DNA of 64,000 nt, taken from positions 68,208,027-68,272,026 of the forward strand of contig CM067344.1 of the NCBI GenBank assembly GCA_034190875.2, written 5' to 3'. The stretch is from Urechis unicinctus. Its lineage: Eukaryota > Annelida > Polychaeta > Xenopneusta > Urechidae. Both the position numbers and the translations under genes were made by a program. This document shows positions 1-12,300 of this stretch, one piece after another. How positions within the stretch are numbered: position 1 is the first letter of the stretch; every line of letters starts with the position of its first letter. Below the pieces are notes generated by a model. It saw only the letters and a list, made by a program, of their open reading frames with translations, had not been told where the DNA came from and ran no database searches.

Positions 1-780
1 CCTAACAACCCAACTGAATGTGGTCCTAACAACCCAACTGTATGTGGTCCTAACAACCTAACTGTATGTGGTCATAACAACCTAACTGTACCTGGTCCTA
101 ACAAACCACCTGAATTTGGTCCTAACAACCGAACTGTACCTGGTTCTAACAACCCACCTGAATGTGGTCCTAACAACCCACATGTATGTGATCATAACAA
201 CCCAACTGTATGTGGTCCTAACAGCCCAACTGTATGTGGTCCTAACAACCTAACTGTATGTGGTCCAAACAACCTAACTGTACCTGGTCCTAACAACCCA
301 CCAGAATTTGGTCCTAACAACCTAACTGTACCTGGTTCTAACCACCCACCTGTATGTGGTTCTAACAACCTAACCGTACCTGGTCCTAACAACCCACCTG
401 TATGTGGTTCTTACAACTCATCATTATCTGGTCCTAACAACCTAACTGTATGTGGTCCTAACAACCCAACTGTATGTTGTCCTAACAACCTAACTGTATG
501 TGATCATAACAACCCAACTGTATGTGGTCCTAACAACCCAACTGTACCTGGTCCTAACAACCCACCTGAATTTGGTCATAACAACCTAACTGTACCTGGT
601 CCTAACAACCCACCTGAATTTGGTCCTAACAACCCAACTGTACCTGGTCCTAACAACCCACCTGACAACCTAACTGTACCTGGTCCTAACAACCCACCTG
701 TATGTGGTTCTTACAACTCATCATTATCTGGTCCTAACAACAGAACTGTACATAGTCTTAATGACCCACCTGTATGTGGT
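1..780. repeat. 24-bp minisatellite at an ABCF3 splice junction
   Basis: About 32 diverged copies of a 24-bp unit (cctaacaacccacctgtatg plus tggt, with variants such as ctgaatgtgg and ctgtacctgg) fill the region and run off the left edge. The array lies in the ABCF3 intron that follows the exon at 770-970. Its last unit (757-780) overlaps the last 11 coding bases of that exon. Read on the minus strand, many units carry CAG followed by GTGGG or GTACAG, resembling 5' splice sites. Open frames across it are simple repeat translations, not genes. Confidence 0.93.
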
Positions 781-3700
781 CTCGGTATTGCTTCTGGGCC
801 TCGTATTCTTTCTGTTGGTTCTTCATCCTCTCTGACCGTGTCTTAAGGAAAACCTCGTAATCTCCTTTGTAACTGTCAATTGATTGTGCACAGAGATGGA
901 AAATGTCTGTGGCAACTGAGTTGAGGAAAGACCGGTCATGAGATACCACTAAGATTGTGGATGGCCAGGTCTGGGAACAAGAACAGTAAAAGTGTACATT
1001 CAATAAACACTAATAACACACACGGAAATAGTAATATTGGGCTCTTATGTTTGTTGACCTTAGTTTAAGATCAAGGTCAACAAAAAGTGTCTGGGATCTG
1101 CGCAACATTATTGCTGACCTTTTAAAAAAGTTTTTTGAAATTTTATAACAAATTGCAACCTGTATCCCTATCCCCAAAAAAGTTTACACACACACACAAA
1201 CAACACTGATCAAGTTATCTTGGTGAAAGCATTCGCCAAGTTAATAATGTTATTTTCCATAAAATTCCTGACCTGTAGGTAACATTCCAACCATATGATA
1301 GCTTTGATGTCCAACATGTTTGTAGGTTCTGGGTAAAACGTCAAAAGAAACATTGTAAATCAATATCCTGAGTAAATTTATATTCATTAATACTTAAAGT
1401 ACCGACCATCGTATTGATATATTTGTTGATCAATGTCTTGATAATTACACATCAAAATATATAACATACCATCAAGCAACAGCAGGTCTGGTCTGAAAAC
1501 AGAGGAAAACAGAAAATATATTTGTTGCAAGAATGAATATGACATAAAAATGGACAACATTAACCAGAAACAGACACAAAGTATTGCTTACAACGAGAAG
1601 AGAGCTCTAGCCAGCGCAAGCCTCATTCTCCAACCACCAGAAAACTCCCTGCAAACACAGATAAACTAGGTCTATTTCAACATCCAAGATCACATGAAGA
1701 CTTATGGATGGAAGAGGAATATCAGTAGTCGCTGCTATCAGAATCGCTAATGAACATATGTACGTGGGTACGTGATGGTCAAAGCACCTATCTATACACA
1801 TTACAATGGAGCATCTATATTAAACTCAATAAAAGGAATGCTTGATGAATAGGTTGTGGCTGACCAACAGCAGAACTATGAGGGAGCACTCACTTTGTAG
1901 TCATTCGCTGCATGTCGGCAGAGAACCCAAGTCCCGCCAGAATGACGGACGCTTTAGCTGGGGCCTTGTCAGCCTCAATAGCCTCCAATTCATGGTAAAC
2001 TTCAGCGAGTCGACTGCTGAGCCGACTGTCACTGCGACTGTATGGCAGACAACCAAAATATTGTAAATAAAATGGCAATGAAATTATAGACACAGGTTTC
2101 ATTTTTAAAGATATGCTTCCAAAAGATTATTAGTAACATTTGGGCTTTTTCATAATTAATGTACCATTGCCCACTTGATAAGGATCAAAGCCATTCAACT
2201 GAGATGGATCACCTTGAATCCTGAAGAGCTTCATTGATTGAACGTTCCTCTGCTAACAGTTTTGCCCTCACTGTGTCACACTCTAATACACTATCCAAAG
2301 CCACAGTGTCATCACCCACCACTTCCTGTTCCACATGTAGCACACGGATGTGAGAGGGAATCTGTAACTGCTTCCTGTTCACCCACACATGCAACCTCCA
2401 GTCACAAACACAACTGGGAGACATCTTAGCTGATAACTTTACAGAATTTCAACAAATTGGTAAATATTTAATCAATACATAGACATCATTGCCACATCAC
2501 AGGGCAGTGTGCAATACCACAGTCACATTTCATCAACTGGGTGTTGCCTTCAAACACTCCAATTCAAAATACAAACATGATAAAGGAATGATACGCTAGG
2601 TTTCACATTCACAACTTGAACTGACCCGGCCAACATGCGTAGAAGGGTTGTCTTTCCAATACCATTCCTACCCACCAGACCATATCTTCTACCATGGGAC
2701 ATCAGCAGATCTGCACCTTGTATGAGAACTCTGTAGCAACCCAAAAAAGATTATTCATGTTGCCTAATTTTTTTTCCAGTTTTTCTCAATGAATTCAAAA
2801 TCATTCAAGTTTTCTTTTCCAGAACTGACCTTTCGCCAAAGGCAACATCAAAATTATCTATGCGGATATCATATGATTTGTTTGTTCCTGATGATTCCAT
2901 TTTAGCATCTCTTCGATTGGATTGTTGACTAGCACTTGCAGTATTTTCTTGATATCTAGGGGAAGAATCCACAGTTAACGATAGAATCACATTTGGAACA
3001 GGATAACAAATTTAATGTTAAAACATGAGTGAGGCTGGCCAACCCACCCGTTCTGTTTGGGGGCACTGTCTTGTTTGGCCCTCTTCTCTTGTTTCTCTTT
3101 CAGTTTGGCCTCTGCTTTATCAAGTTTCTTCTGGTCTACTCGCTGATTCACACAGATAACATGCACGGCCATTTTCATTGACCACTGCTTCACAATCAAG
3201 CACCAGCAGACTGGGTAGCAGTCATATCATTGACAATCAAAGTTACAATACAGGTTGATTAATGTATATATTCGCCTGCAGAAAATATCAATTGTACACA
3301 AACTGGTAATCAAAGTAAGGGTAATATTATGTTCACCGTGGCTGAATCTTTCTTAGACAGCCAGATGCTCGACTGGGTGTCAGAATCACCATCCTTGTTG
3401 TCCACCATACTTGCCAAGTGGACAGGTGCACCTAGTATCTTTACTGGGCCACCCTGGGATTTGCTGTTGCCACCCCTGATATGCAGCATGTGCAGATCAT
3501 TAAATAGTATACATAGATGGTAAAAGTTGTCTACCAGAGGGACAGAAATGGGTTGAAAATAGATATATCAGAGGGCCAAAATATCACAACTGTAAGTACA
3601 ACTGAGACAAGAAACAAATGGATTATGCTTACATAAGTGAAAACATTTCATCACAAAGCTCCTGGATTTCATCCTGATTTTTCTCTGAGTTTACTTCAGA

Positions 3701-5499
3701 AAGCATATCACCTATGACCTCATAGAGGTCATCAGAGGTTTCGAACTCATCTGTGGCTGCGTTCAGAATTGCTACAAAGTGTACACAAACAACATTCATG
3801 CAATCATAAATAAATATCATTCGGAATCCAGATTTAAGTTGCCTAAATATTCCTTTCAAAATGTTATAATTTTGAGGTGACAGAAACATAACTCAATGTG
3901 TTCTTTTTAAAAACCATGAATCATGAATTTGGGCTGACTAACCCTCCCACATATCAAGACATGTCAATCTACCGATAAAAGTGGGTTTTCCTGTTAGACC
4001 AACAAGGGAGTACCGGATCGACTGTTGGTCTGTTTGGCTAGTGTGAGTGTCAGCTTATATACAGCCAAGAAAAGAGACATAGTTTGTCAAAAGAACAAAA
4101 TATATCATTGTACCACTTGTTGTCAGTAGGCATTTATATAAGAATACCAAACGGCCCAAAAACGGCTATGCCTACAGGGCTAGACACTAACGGTTGTCCG
4201 CTTGCCCGGGACAGGTGGTTCTGCTTGTGGGACAAGCGAAAACTTCCAAGTACTTGTCCGACCGGACATGTTAATTACTTTGCCGATCGCGAGCGTAATC
4301 TCGAGCAAACACTGAAGCCTTGAAGACTGAGGTTTCAGCGTCTTTCAATGTGCAGCCGAGCATGTAATACAGAATAATCAGTAACCGTACAGCACTGATC
4401 CATTCACCAGTTTCGTGTGTGTGAAGTTCTTTCAATGCTAGTAATTGAAAATCACTCAGTCATGTACGGTTTAAACGCAAGTTGCTTTATTCTACCAGTA
4501 CCCGATGAATCGAAAACAAAAGGCACTTGTTACCACAGGGATTTACATTGGCCTGTCGGCCGCTATCTTTATGTATATATAGAAGATAGCAGCCGGCAGG
4601 TAAATGCAAATCCCTGTGCTTGTTACGTGTCGTAGTATGCATTGCCTCGATAACTAACTAGTGTCATGACAGTGATGTAAGGTCCAACTAGTTGCAGGAG
4701 ATTCGTGACACGTTTTTAACGCACTATTGATTTAACACTACATATGCGCGGTGTGACGTTAGCGCGTTACGCACCGGGCTACGATGACGGAGCGCGCGAG
4801 CCAGCACGTTGTGTTTTGGTGGAGTCTGATGGCGCAACAGACACAAAATATATATAAAGGGCCAATATAACCTCAGGCTTAGCTGATAAATTCAACTGCT
4901 ATGACCATAAAAGGAATGAAGCCACAAATATCTAGCATTTACAAGGGGTGGATTTGTACCATTTAATATTTTTGAAAACCAGTTTTCATTAAGCTCTAAA
5001 GAAATTGTAAAGCTACATAACATTTTCTGATTGGGGTATAAATAATTTTAATGCAATAAACTTTTTACATCAGATTGTGTTACTTATATCAATAAAAACA
5101 TCCATACCATGTGAACTTCCATGTCTTAAGGGACAAGTAGGTTTCACATGGGACAAGTACAAATTCCATTCACATGTCCTACGGGACAAGTGAATGCTGG
5201 AAGTTAGTGTCTACCCCTGGCCTAAACGAGATCGGCGCAGCGTTTGGCCGCCATATAGCAGTGTACAGACACACCCAACTCGAGTATGGATGCAGTGAAA
5301 CCGAGCTTTATCCCGTATTATCACTCATTATTAGAAGAATTTACAAGCAGGGGAAGAAAACTAATGGACGAAAAACGCTGGGATTATTAAGTTTAACATC
5401 AAAATTCAGTTTAATATACGTACAGTTTACATAAGATAAAACTTCCGTGTCTAGATCTGGGAAATGTTTCGCTAAGAGGTCCTTACATACCACTGCCAT
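770..5499 (-). CDS. ABCF3: ABCF3, ATP-binding cassette F protein, 3' part missing
   Basis: A soluble twin-ATPase ABC protein without membrane segments, of a family linked to translation and antiviral responses. The visible 441 residues are the N-terminal region and first ABC domain; the second ABC domain (family length about 710) lies beyond the left edge. Exons (minus): 5424-5499, 3633-3771, 3337-3475, 3048-3142, 2830-2955, 2626-2730, 2213-2374, 1894-2037, 1592-1648, 1470-1492, 1273-1328, 770-970. Frame is continuous across every junction. Walker A GRNGIGKT is near residues 212-219, signature FSGGW near 331-335, Walker B LLLLDE near 351-356 (split by an intron between D and E), and switch His in SHDRSF near 385. 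A charged helical linker (KLDKAEAKLKEKQEKR) precedes the ABC core. The start at 5497-5499 opens MAVVCKDLLAKHFPDLD, like family N termini. Exon 10 is only 23 nt. Intron 1 holds a DNA transposon. Confidence 0.93.
4175..5219. mobile_element. Non-autonomous DNA transposon (hAT-like MITE)
   Basis: The left end CAGGGCTAGACACTAAC and the reverse complement of the right end CAGGGGTAGACACTAAC match at 16 of 17 bases. Both are flanked directly by gccta (4170-4174 and 5220-5224), a 5-bp target duplication. Subterminal copies of acttgtcc / gggacaagt occur in opposite orientation near both ends. No transposase frame is present in 1,045 bp, so it must have been mobilised in trans. The CAGGG terminus suggests a hAT relative, of a subgroup with 5-bp duplications; the superfamily is not certain. 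It fills most of ABCF3 intron 1. Confidence 0.8.
4534..4618. repeat. Long internal hairpin of the transposon
   Basis: Arms at 4534-4569 and 4583-4618 are reverse complements at 31 of 36 positions, with a 13-base AT-rich loop (tatgtatatatag). Both outer ends read CACAGGGATTT on their own strand. It sits in the left half of the 4175-5219 element and could be a nested foldback or a structural part of the element. Confidence 0.8.
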
Positions 5500-6390
5500 G
5501 TTGCACAATTTTTGACAGCAAGCCTCGTTTCCGATCGCAGAATGAACTCAGAAAGGAAACTGAAAATCCACCCAGTGACATCTCAGAGTTGATATATTTG
5601 CATCAGCGTTGTGTTGTTGTTATCTGTGTTCATAAGTTGTCAGCTACTTAAACTATGTGATAAAAATAAACAGGTGCTTAACATTTCACCTTTCCTTCTT
5701 ATTCTCTTCTCCAGACTGATTTCTGCTCCGAGTTATCGGGTTGTTGATGTTGTGCGACGCTGTCGACACTAGCTCCGGTCGAACGGTAATATAAATATAC
5801 GTCTTGTACTGTTGTAGGGCTACGTTGTCACTAGTCCTACTGGGTCTGCATCCCACATGACGTAACGTTTTAATGAAATAGAACTTCCGCACATGGCTAC
5901 ACTGTCACAAACATCAGGACAATGACACTGATTATTTACCGTCTATGAAACTACCCCAGCATAATGATAACATAATGGATACTGGCACATAATTCTACAT
6001 TTGCATAAATATCACCACTATTTACGAGTTTATGGTTCTTCCACTGAATTTCTACCTTGTATGACGTGGGGAGTTACCTCATCTCTAATGGTTTACAATC
6101 TGATATCCCATACTCTACAGTGATATTGTAGAATATATTCTATGAGAGATCGAAAGCAGTAAACAGTGCAGACTCTGTCAGAGTTTCAGTTAAGCAAATA
6201 AACATAATGGTCTTAAATTTGAGTTCCCTCCCCACAATGCGACTTTATTGCTTTATGAACATAGTTCTGCTGTTGTATACACATACCCCACTCTTTCAAC
6301 CCATTGAGCCTCCTCAGTTGTTGACTAACCGCTGATCATCTGCGAGTCTATGGCATTGACCTATTTGTGTCTCTTACAGTGTAGTCCACC
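5500..6390. promoter_or_regulatory. Shared upstream region of ABCF3 and VPS15
   Basis: Head-to-head start codons are 891 bp apart, so this interval must hold both 5' UTRs and probably a bidirectional promoter. It contains the dispersed 31-bp repeat at 5769-5799 and an adjacent cacatgacgtaacg at about 5852-5866 (CRE-like TGACGTAA). I see no convincing TATA box placed for either gene. Promoter activity is inferred from arrangement only. Confidence 0.5.
5769..5799 (+). repeat. Dispersed 31-bp repeat, copy 1
   Basis: An identical 31-bp string beginning ctagctccggtcgaacggta occurs here and at 37854-37884, in the same orientation. Both copies are followed within a few bases by acgtcttgta. Both lie upstream of genes. 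The origin is unknown. Confidence 0.85.
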
Positions 6391-9300
6391 ATGGGGAATC
6401 AGCTAACTGGGATAGCCCCATCACAGATCCTTCCTGTTGAACACTATCTCACTGATGATGTCAACTACAAATTTGATATAAGGTATGCATCGTGTGGACA
6501 TCCTTAGCAATTTATACATTGTTCTGACTGACTGCATCATAATTTAAATTGTGAGACCTTTTACAATATGTTAATGCTATGCATTATGTTATGCATCATA
6601 TGTTCTGATATGTTTCATTGTTGTTGAATTGTTTATTGAGATTAACATTTTGATAGCATCTGTAGTAGAATGGCACTAAAATTATATCTCTGTTGCATCT
6701 TTAGTTTGGGTAGCACCAGATTTTTCAAAGTGGCAAGAGCTGTCAACTTAGAAGGACCAGTTGTTGTCAAAGTGTTTGTCATTCATGATCCTTCCCTGCC
6801 CCTCAACACGTACAGACAAGGCATAGAAGGTTGAACATTGAATCATCTGTTTAAAAGATTAGTTGATTAAAACTGATTTTGTTTTATTGAAAAGTGCCCC
6901 TGCATCCCATTATTTCTAATCTGTTCATCGCTTTGATTTCATATTTCTATTTTGGTGTGATTCAGAGCTGAAAGAGAAATTAGTTGGTTCATCAAACTGC
7001 CTTCCATTCCAGAAAGCCACGGTATTCACAATTTAGAAATGCTCATAAATGCATCAGAAGTGTTAAATTTTTCCATTAATGTGGTCTCATGAATTTTTCC
7101 TTTGCTGCTTGTCAGTCTTTTACACATTGAACTTGATTCTCATTGAGTTAAATTTGTAGCTTTCAGATAAAGCTGCACTGTTATTCAGACAGTATGTTAA
7201 GGACAGTTTATATGATCGCATCAGCACGCGGCCTTTCCTGAGTGTTGTGGAGAAGAAATGGCTGGCCTTCCAACTTCTCTGTGCTCTCAACCAGTGTCAT
7301 CGACGAGGGGTGAGTTGGGAATGTTAATTGTTGGTATTTCTACATGAAAGTTGGGTGTTAGAATGATGACACAATGGAAAGTGTTATAATGTGGTGTTAA
7401 CAGGTATGTCAATATGTATGTTATAACAGGTATGCCATGGAGACATTAAATCAGAGAATGTGATGGTGTCAAGTTGGAACTGGCTGCTCCTCGCTGATTT
7501 TGCCAGCTACAAACCTACTTACCTCCCAGAAGTGAGCCCAAGTTGTACATCTTGTTGTAGTACATAGAGGGCTCAGTCAATAGCAGGTTCCTCTCACATT
7601 CAGGGGCCCCAATTCGTGTTCATCACTCTCATCCTTCACCCTTTTGATATGAAAAAAGATGATGAAATGTGTATTACACTATAATTGTTCTGTAAATATT
7701 CACAGCTCATCACTTTTTACTGTTTTATTGTATTGCACAGGATAACCCTGCTGATTTCTCCTATTTCTTCGACACATCGCGTCGTAGGACTTGTTACATT
7801 GCTCCTGAGCGGTTTGTTGAAGGGTCATGGAGGATGTCTGAGGCTGGCAGGGAAGCAAACCTAGACCTCACAGCCAATGAGGTCAAGAAGGGTGATCTGA
7901 CCCCTGCCATGGATATATTCTCTGCAGGGTAATTGGTCTCTGGCTGGATTGCTTTGATTCACACTCGGTTTGTTGGTGCTCTTGCCAACTACCAATAGGA
8001 TTGGATTTCTATTTAGATGATTTACAATGAGGCTGGATTTGAGTTTGATTTAAAGTGACTTACATTGTGGCTAATTTTCTATTTGATTTAAACTGACCTG
8101 GTTTGTTTCCCTTTGATGTGATATTCTGTGTTGTTTTGTCCCAGGTGTGTCATTGCAGAATTGTTTACAGAGGGCAGTGCACCTTTTGACCTTTCTCAAC
8201 TACTGGCATATAGGACAGGGGAATATAGTCCATGGAAACTTATCGAAACAATTGAAGATTCAGATATCAAGGTAACTTAATGCATTTAGTCTTAATTAAG
8301 ATCAATTTTTATTTATATTTCAATCCATTGTATCATAGGTAATGTTGTAGGTGTTATATTATTTATATATGTTAAGTATTTAAGATTTTGACATTTTGAA
8401 AGATGTCAATCAGGTATCTTGTAATGTGTGGTAAAGCATGATATTATTGTGACATAATTAACAAATTATACATATTCAAGATGACAGGAACTTCTCATGA
8501 TAATTGTATGTTTATAACATGTGATTGTTCAATGCTCATATGTAAGTAATGATAAAGTGATGGTTCAATGCTCATATGTAAGTAATGCTTAAAGTGATGG
8601 TGCAATGTACATATGTAAGGAATGTTTAAAGTGATGGTGCAATGTACATATGTAAGGAACGTTTAAAGTGATGGTGCAATGTACATATGTAAGGAACGTT
8701 TAAAGTGATGGTGCAATGTACATATGTAAGGAACGTTTGATGTGATGATGGCAGGAACTAGTGGGGCACATGCTGCAGAAGAATGCCACATCTCGCCTCA
8801 CAGCCGAGGAATATCTCTGTCAACAGAAAAACAAAGCATTCCCAAATTCGTTTTACGTCTTTCTTAAACTTTACCTGCAGCGATTTGCATCCACACCCAT
8901 CATGCCTGCCGATGACCGCATAGCAAGGTTTGACCTCTTATTTGTTCTTTCTTCTGCCGTGGGATTGTGTATAATAAACAATATATTCATGTCTGAAACT
9001 GAATTTCCCCCGTTTAATTTTATCATGTGTGACCATAACTTTAAGTTCTGTTATTTGTTATTTTAAAGTATGGATTTAATTTGCTCTCTCAGATAGTATC
9101 CTTTCATGACAGGGTTTAATTGAGGCTGTGTTTCATGTAGGATAAAAAGAGACCTGGGTTTGATCATCAAAAACATGGAAATAAGTGAAAGTGACCCTTC
9201 CAAGAACTCTGGTCTTGTACTGGTCATAACTCTTGTCACTTCCTGTCTACGCTGTCTCAGGGTCAGTGTTTTGTGCTTCAGTGAATACCGTCCTCATTGT

Positions 9301-12300
9301 CCAACATGATGTATATCTTTGTGGGGATCTCTTAGAATTATTCCTTTCTTTTTCTCTTCTCTGCAGTTTCTGGCCAATAAGCTGATGGCATTGGAGGTGC
9401 TGTTGACTTTGTCCAAATATGTTTCTGCAGACATCATTTTGGATAGACTTCTTCCTTATATGGCAAGCATGATTTTTAAGTAGAGAGCATTAGTTCTTCT
9501 TCCACTCCAGGAGTATTTTACAATGGTTGCTGTTGGTCTTTTGCAATGAATCAGTATAAGTATGCTGAGTGTGTTGTGTTTTTATCGCAGCTGTACTTTG
9601 TGAATGACCCATTCCCGCGGGTGCGAGCGGAGGCCATATCAACCATCACCCAATGTCTGGCTAGCGTTCAGGAGGTGCCCATTAGGTCAGTATGTTTGTT
9701 GACTTAACATCATCATAAAAATTTATGTCTAACATGACGTGAATATGGTGATAGCGTGAGGATGTTGTTTCTCTTCAGTGACACCAATGTGTTTCCTGAG
9801 TACATTCTTCCACAGATGGTAAGTACTAATAAGGCTAGCTACACATTTATCATATCAAATCTATGCTTATATTGGAAGTGCACCACTGTGTTTTGTCATG
9901 ATATTTGACAGAGCCCATTGAGTCAAGACCCTGCTGTCATTGTACGCCTGGCTTATTCAGAAAATATAGCTTTACTGGCAGAAACAGCTCTCAGGTGAGG
10001 GGTCATCTAGTGTGTCATTGTGCAGACAAACCTTCATTGTGTTACGAGATGGTGAATCATAATTTCTCTGACATAATGCTATGTGCTCTCACCTGATGTA
10101 CCCCAGTATGAGTCTGACATGGGGTGTTGCTGTTTAGCAGTTACACCATTAAAACGCAAGCCTTCTTTATCATCATATTTCTCATCTTGGTTATGATGAA
10201 AAGAGTCATAAATCACTTCCTTTACCTTTCAGGTTCCATAAAAGGGTGCCATTCACATTAAAAAATACATTGTTATGGTCACTGAGTTCCAGATTCCTTG
10301 AGATCGTCCAGTTAAGTGGCTCAGAATCTGGTATTGATGGGTCGCAAGAAATAAGTTCTCACAAGGCAAGTGCATGCTGTAATATGTCTTATATACATTT
10401 TGATATGAACTGAACTTGTTCTATAAATACCAGCTGACTTAGTCCCCTACCTGGTGACGTGAGCAAATATTGTTTGGAAGCTTGGTTCAACCACATTGTG
10501 GCTCACACTATTGAATGGGATGTTGTATGATTGGTCATCCAGGCAAGCACCTACGACACAGAGCTACAGGCGCTGCAGTCAATGATACAGCAGAAGGTAG
10601 TCACTCTACTCAGCGATCCAGACAACATCGTCAAGCACACACTACTCAAGTCAGGAATCACTCGTCTCTGTGTCTTCTTTGGTCGCCAGAAGGCTAATGA
10701 TGTGCTTGTGTCACATATGATCACATTTCTCAATGACAAGGTATGACAAATGACATTATTATGTTTATCAACAGCAAAAAATGACAAATGTTATGTTGGC
10801 TTAACAATAATTTGATCAGATCAGACAACCATTGAAATTCATGAATCCATTCCTTATTATTTATAATTTGTCTGATATATTACAACCTATTTGCCTGTAT
10901 TGTTACCTGTTTCATTTGACGTTATTCGTCAATATATATCTGTATCTTTGTTGGGCTTGGCACTTTATTCTAAGGCGTATATTTGATCCACAGGACGATT
11001 GGCAGTTGAGAGGAGCGTTCTTTGACAGCATTGTGGGCGTGGCAGCCTACGTTGGCTGGCAGAGCTCTGACATTCTGAAGCCCCTCCTTCAGCAGGTGCT
11101 TAATACTTTCATTTCTCATTCAACATATTAGTTTCCTTCCTGGTAGTGGCCTATACCCAACTTTAAGAGAGAAACAGAAATTAAAAAATGTTTTTGATGC
11201 AAGCAAATTGCTTTCTGTTACTTTGCACAAATCATGTTTTTGTAGAAATAAGCTGTTAGATTCACTGTTGTGGTTTCTTATCTTTAACCTACATGGCTTT
11301 GACATGGGATGTCTGACTGAGATCCACCTGTTTCTTTCACTACCTATATGTAGCGATTCATCCCCATGTGTGTCTAGGGCCTGACAGATACAGAGGAATT
11401 TGTTATCCACAAGACGCTCAAGGCCCTGATCTCTCTCACAGAGTTGGGTCTCCTCCAAAAATCTATCCTACATGAGATGTTGAAAGAAATAGTCATTTTC
11501 CTCTGCCATCCTGTGAGTGGCTCATTATGCCTGCTGTCAGAATATGTAATGATATGATTCGGCTCTTGTGGTGTTATATATTTGTTATCGCATTTACACC
11601 TGTGTTTCCAGAACACCTGGATCAGACAAGGGGCAGTAGGTTTTGTGGCGGCCGTGGCCAAGATGCTTAACATTGCTGATGTCCACTGTAACTTACTGCC
11701 TTTGATCGAGCCCTACCTGAAACAGCCCATCATACAAGTAGACCAAGAGGTGGGAAACATGGGAAACTGCCAGTGTAGGAATGTGATGATATGGTGTCTT
11801 AAAATGCTGATTTGTTGGTGTCATATCAGTGGTGCCTGTATCTTTGTTAGGTACCATTCGGATAATGGTGTTGCCATGTTAGCATACAAATAGTGCCTCT
11901 CCTATAGTGTCATTCAGATTGTGAGATTTCATTGTTGTGTCTTGAATGTCTTTAGATGCTGAGATGATGATGATGATGTTGTTGAATGAATGATGTCATT
12001 ATGAAGATACTATGCTAATGATGACCAGTAGCCTGTGTGTTTCCCCCTCAGGTAGTGCTACTCAGTGCTCTACAGGACCCGGTCTCTCGCCAACTCTATG
12101 ACTATCTCCTGAGAATTGCAGCTCCTGGTCAACTTGAACGCTTGTTTGACTGTCTTCTCGACCGTAAAATGATGCGCAACTTGTGTCGCTCTGGCCATTC
12201 ACCCACTTACAGTGAGATAACTGATGACCTTGCCCTCATTATGCGCAAGTTGACCTCACAGGGTATGACTGGTTCTGATGAGGATAAACTTATGGTAAGC

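Noticed and set aside
1-780. CRISPR-like array
   Set aside because: Units are directly adjacent without unique spacers, and the host gene is eukaryotic with introns.
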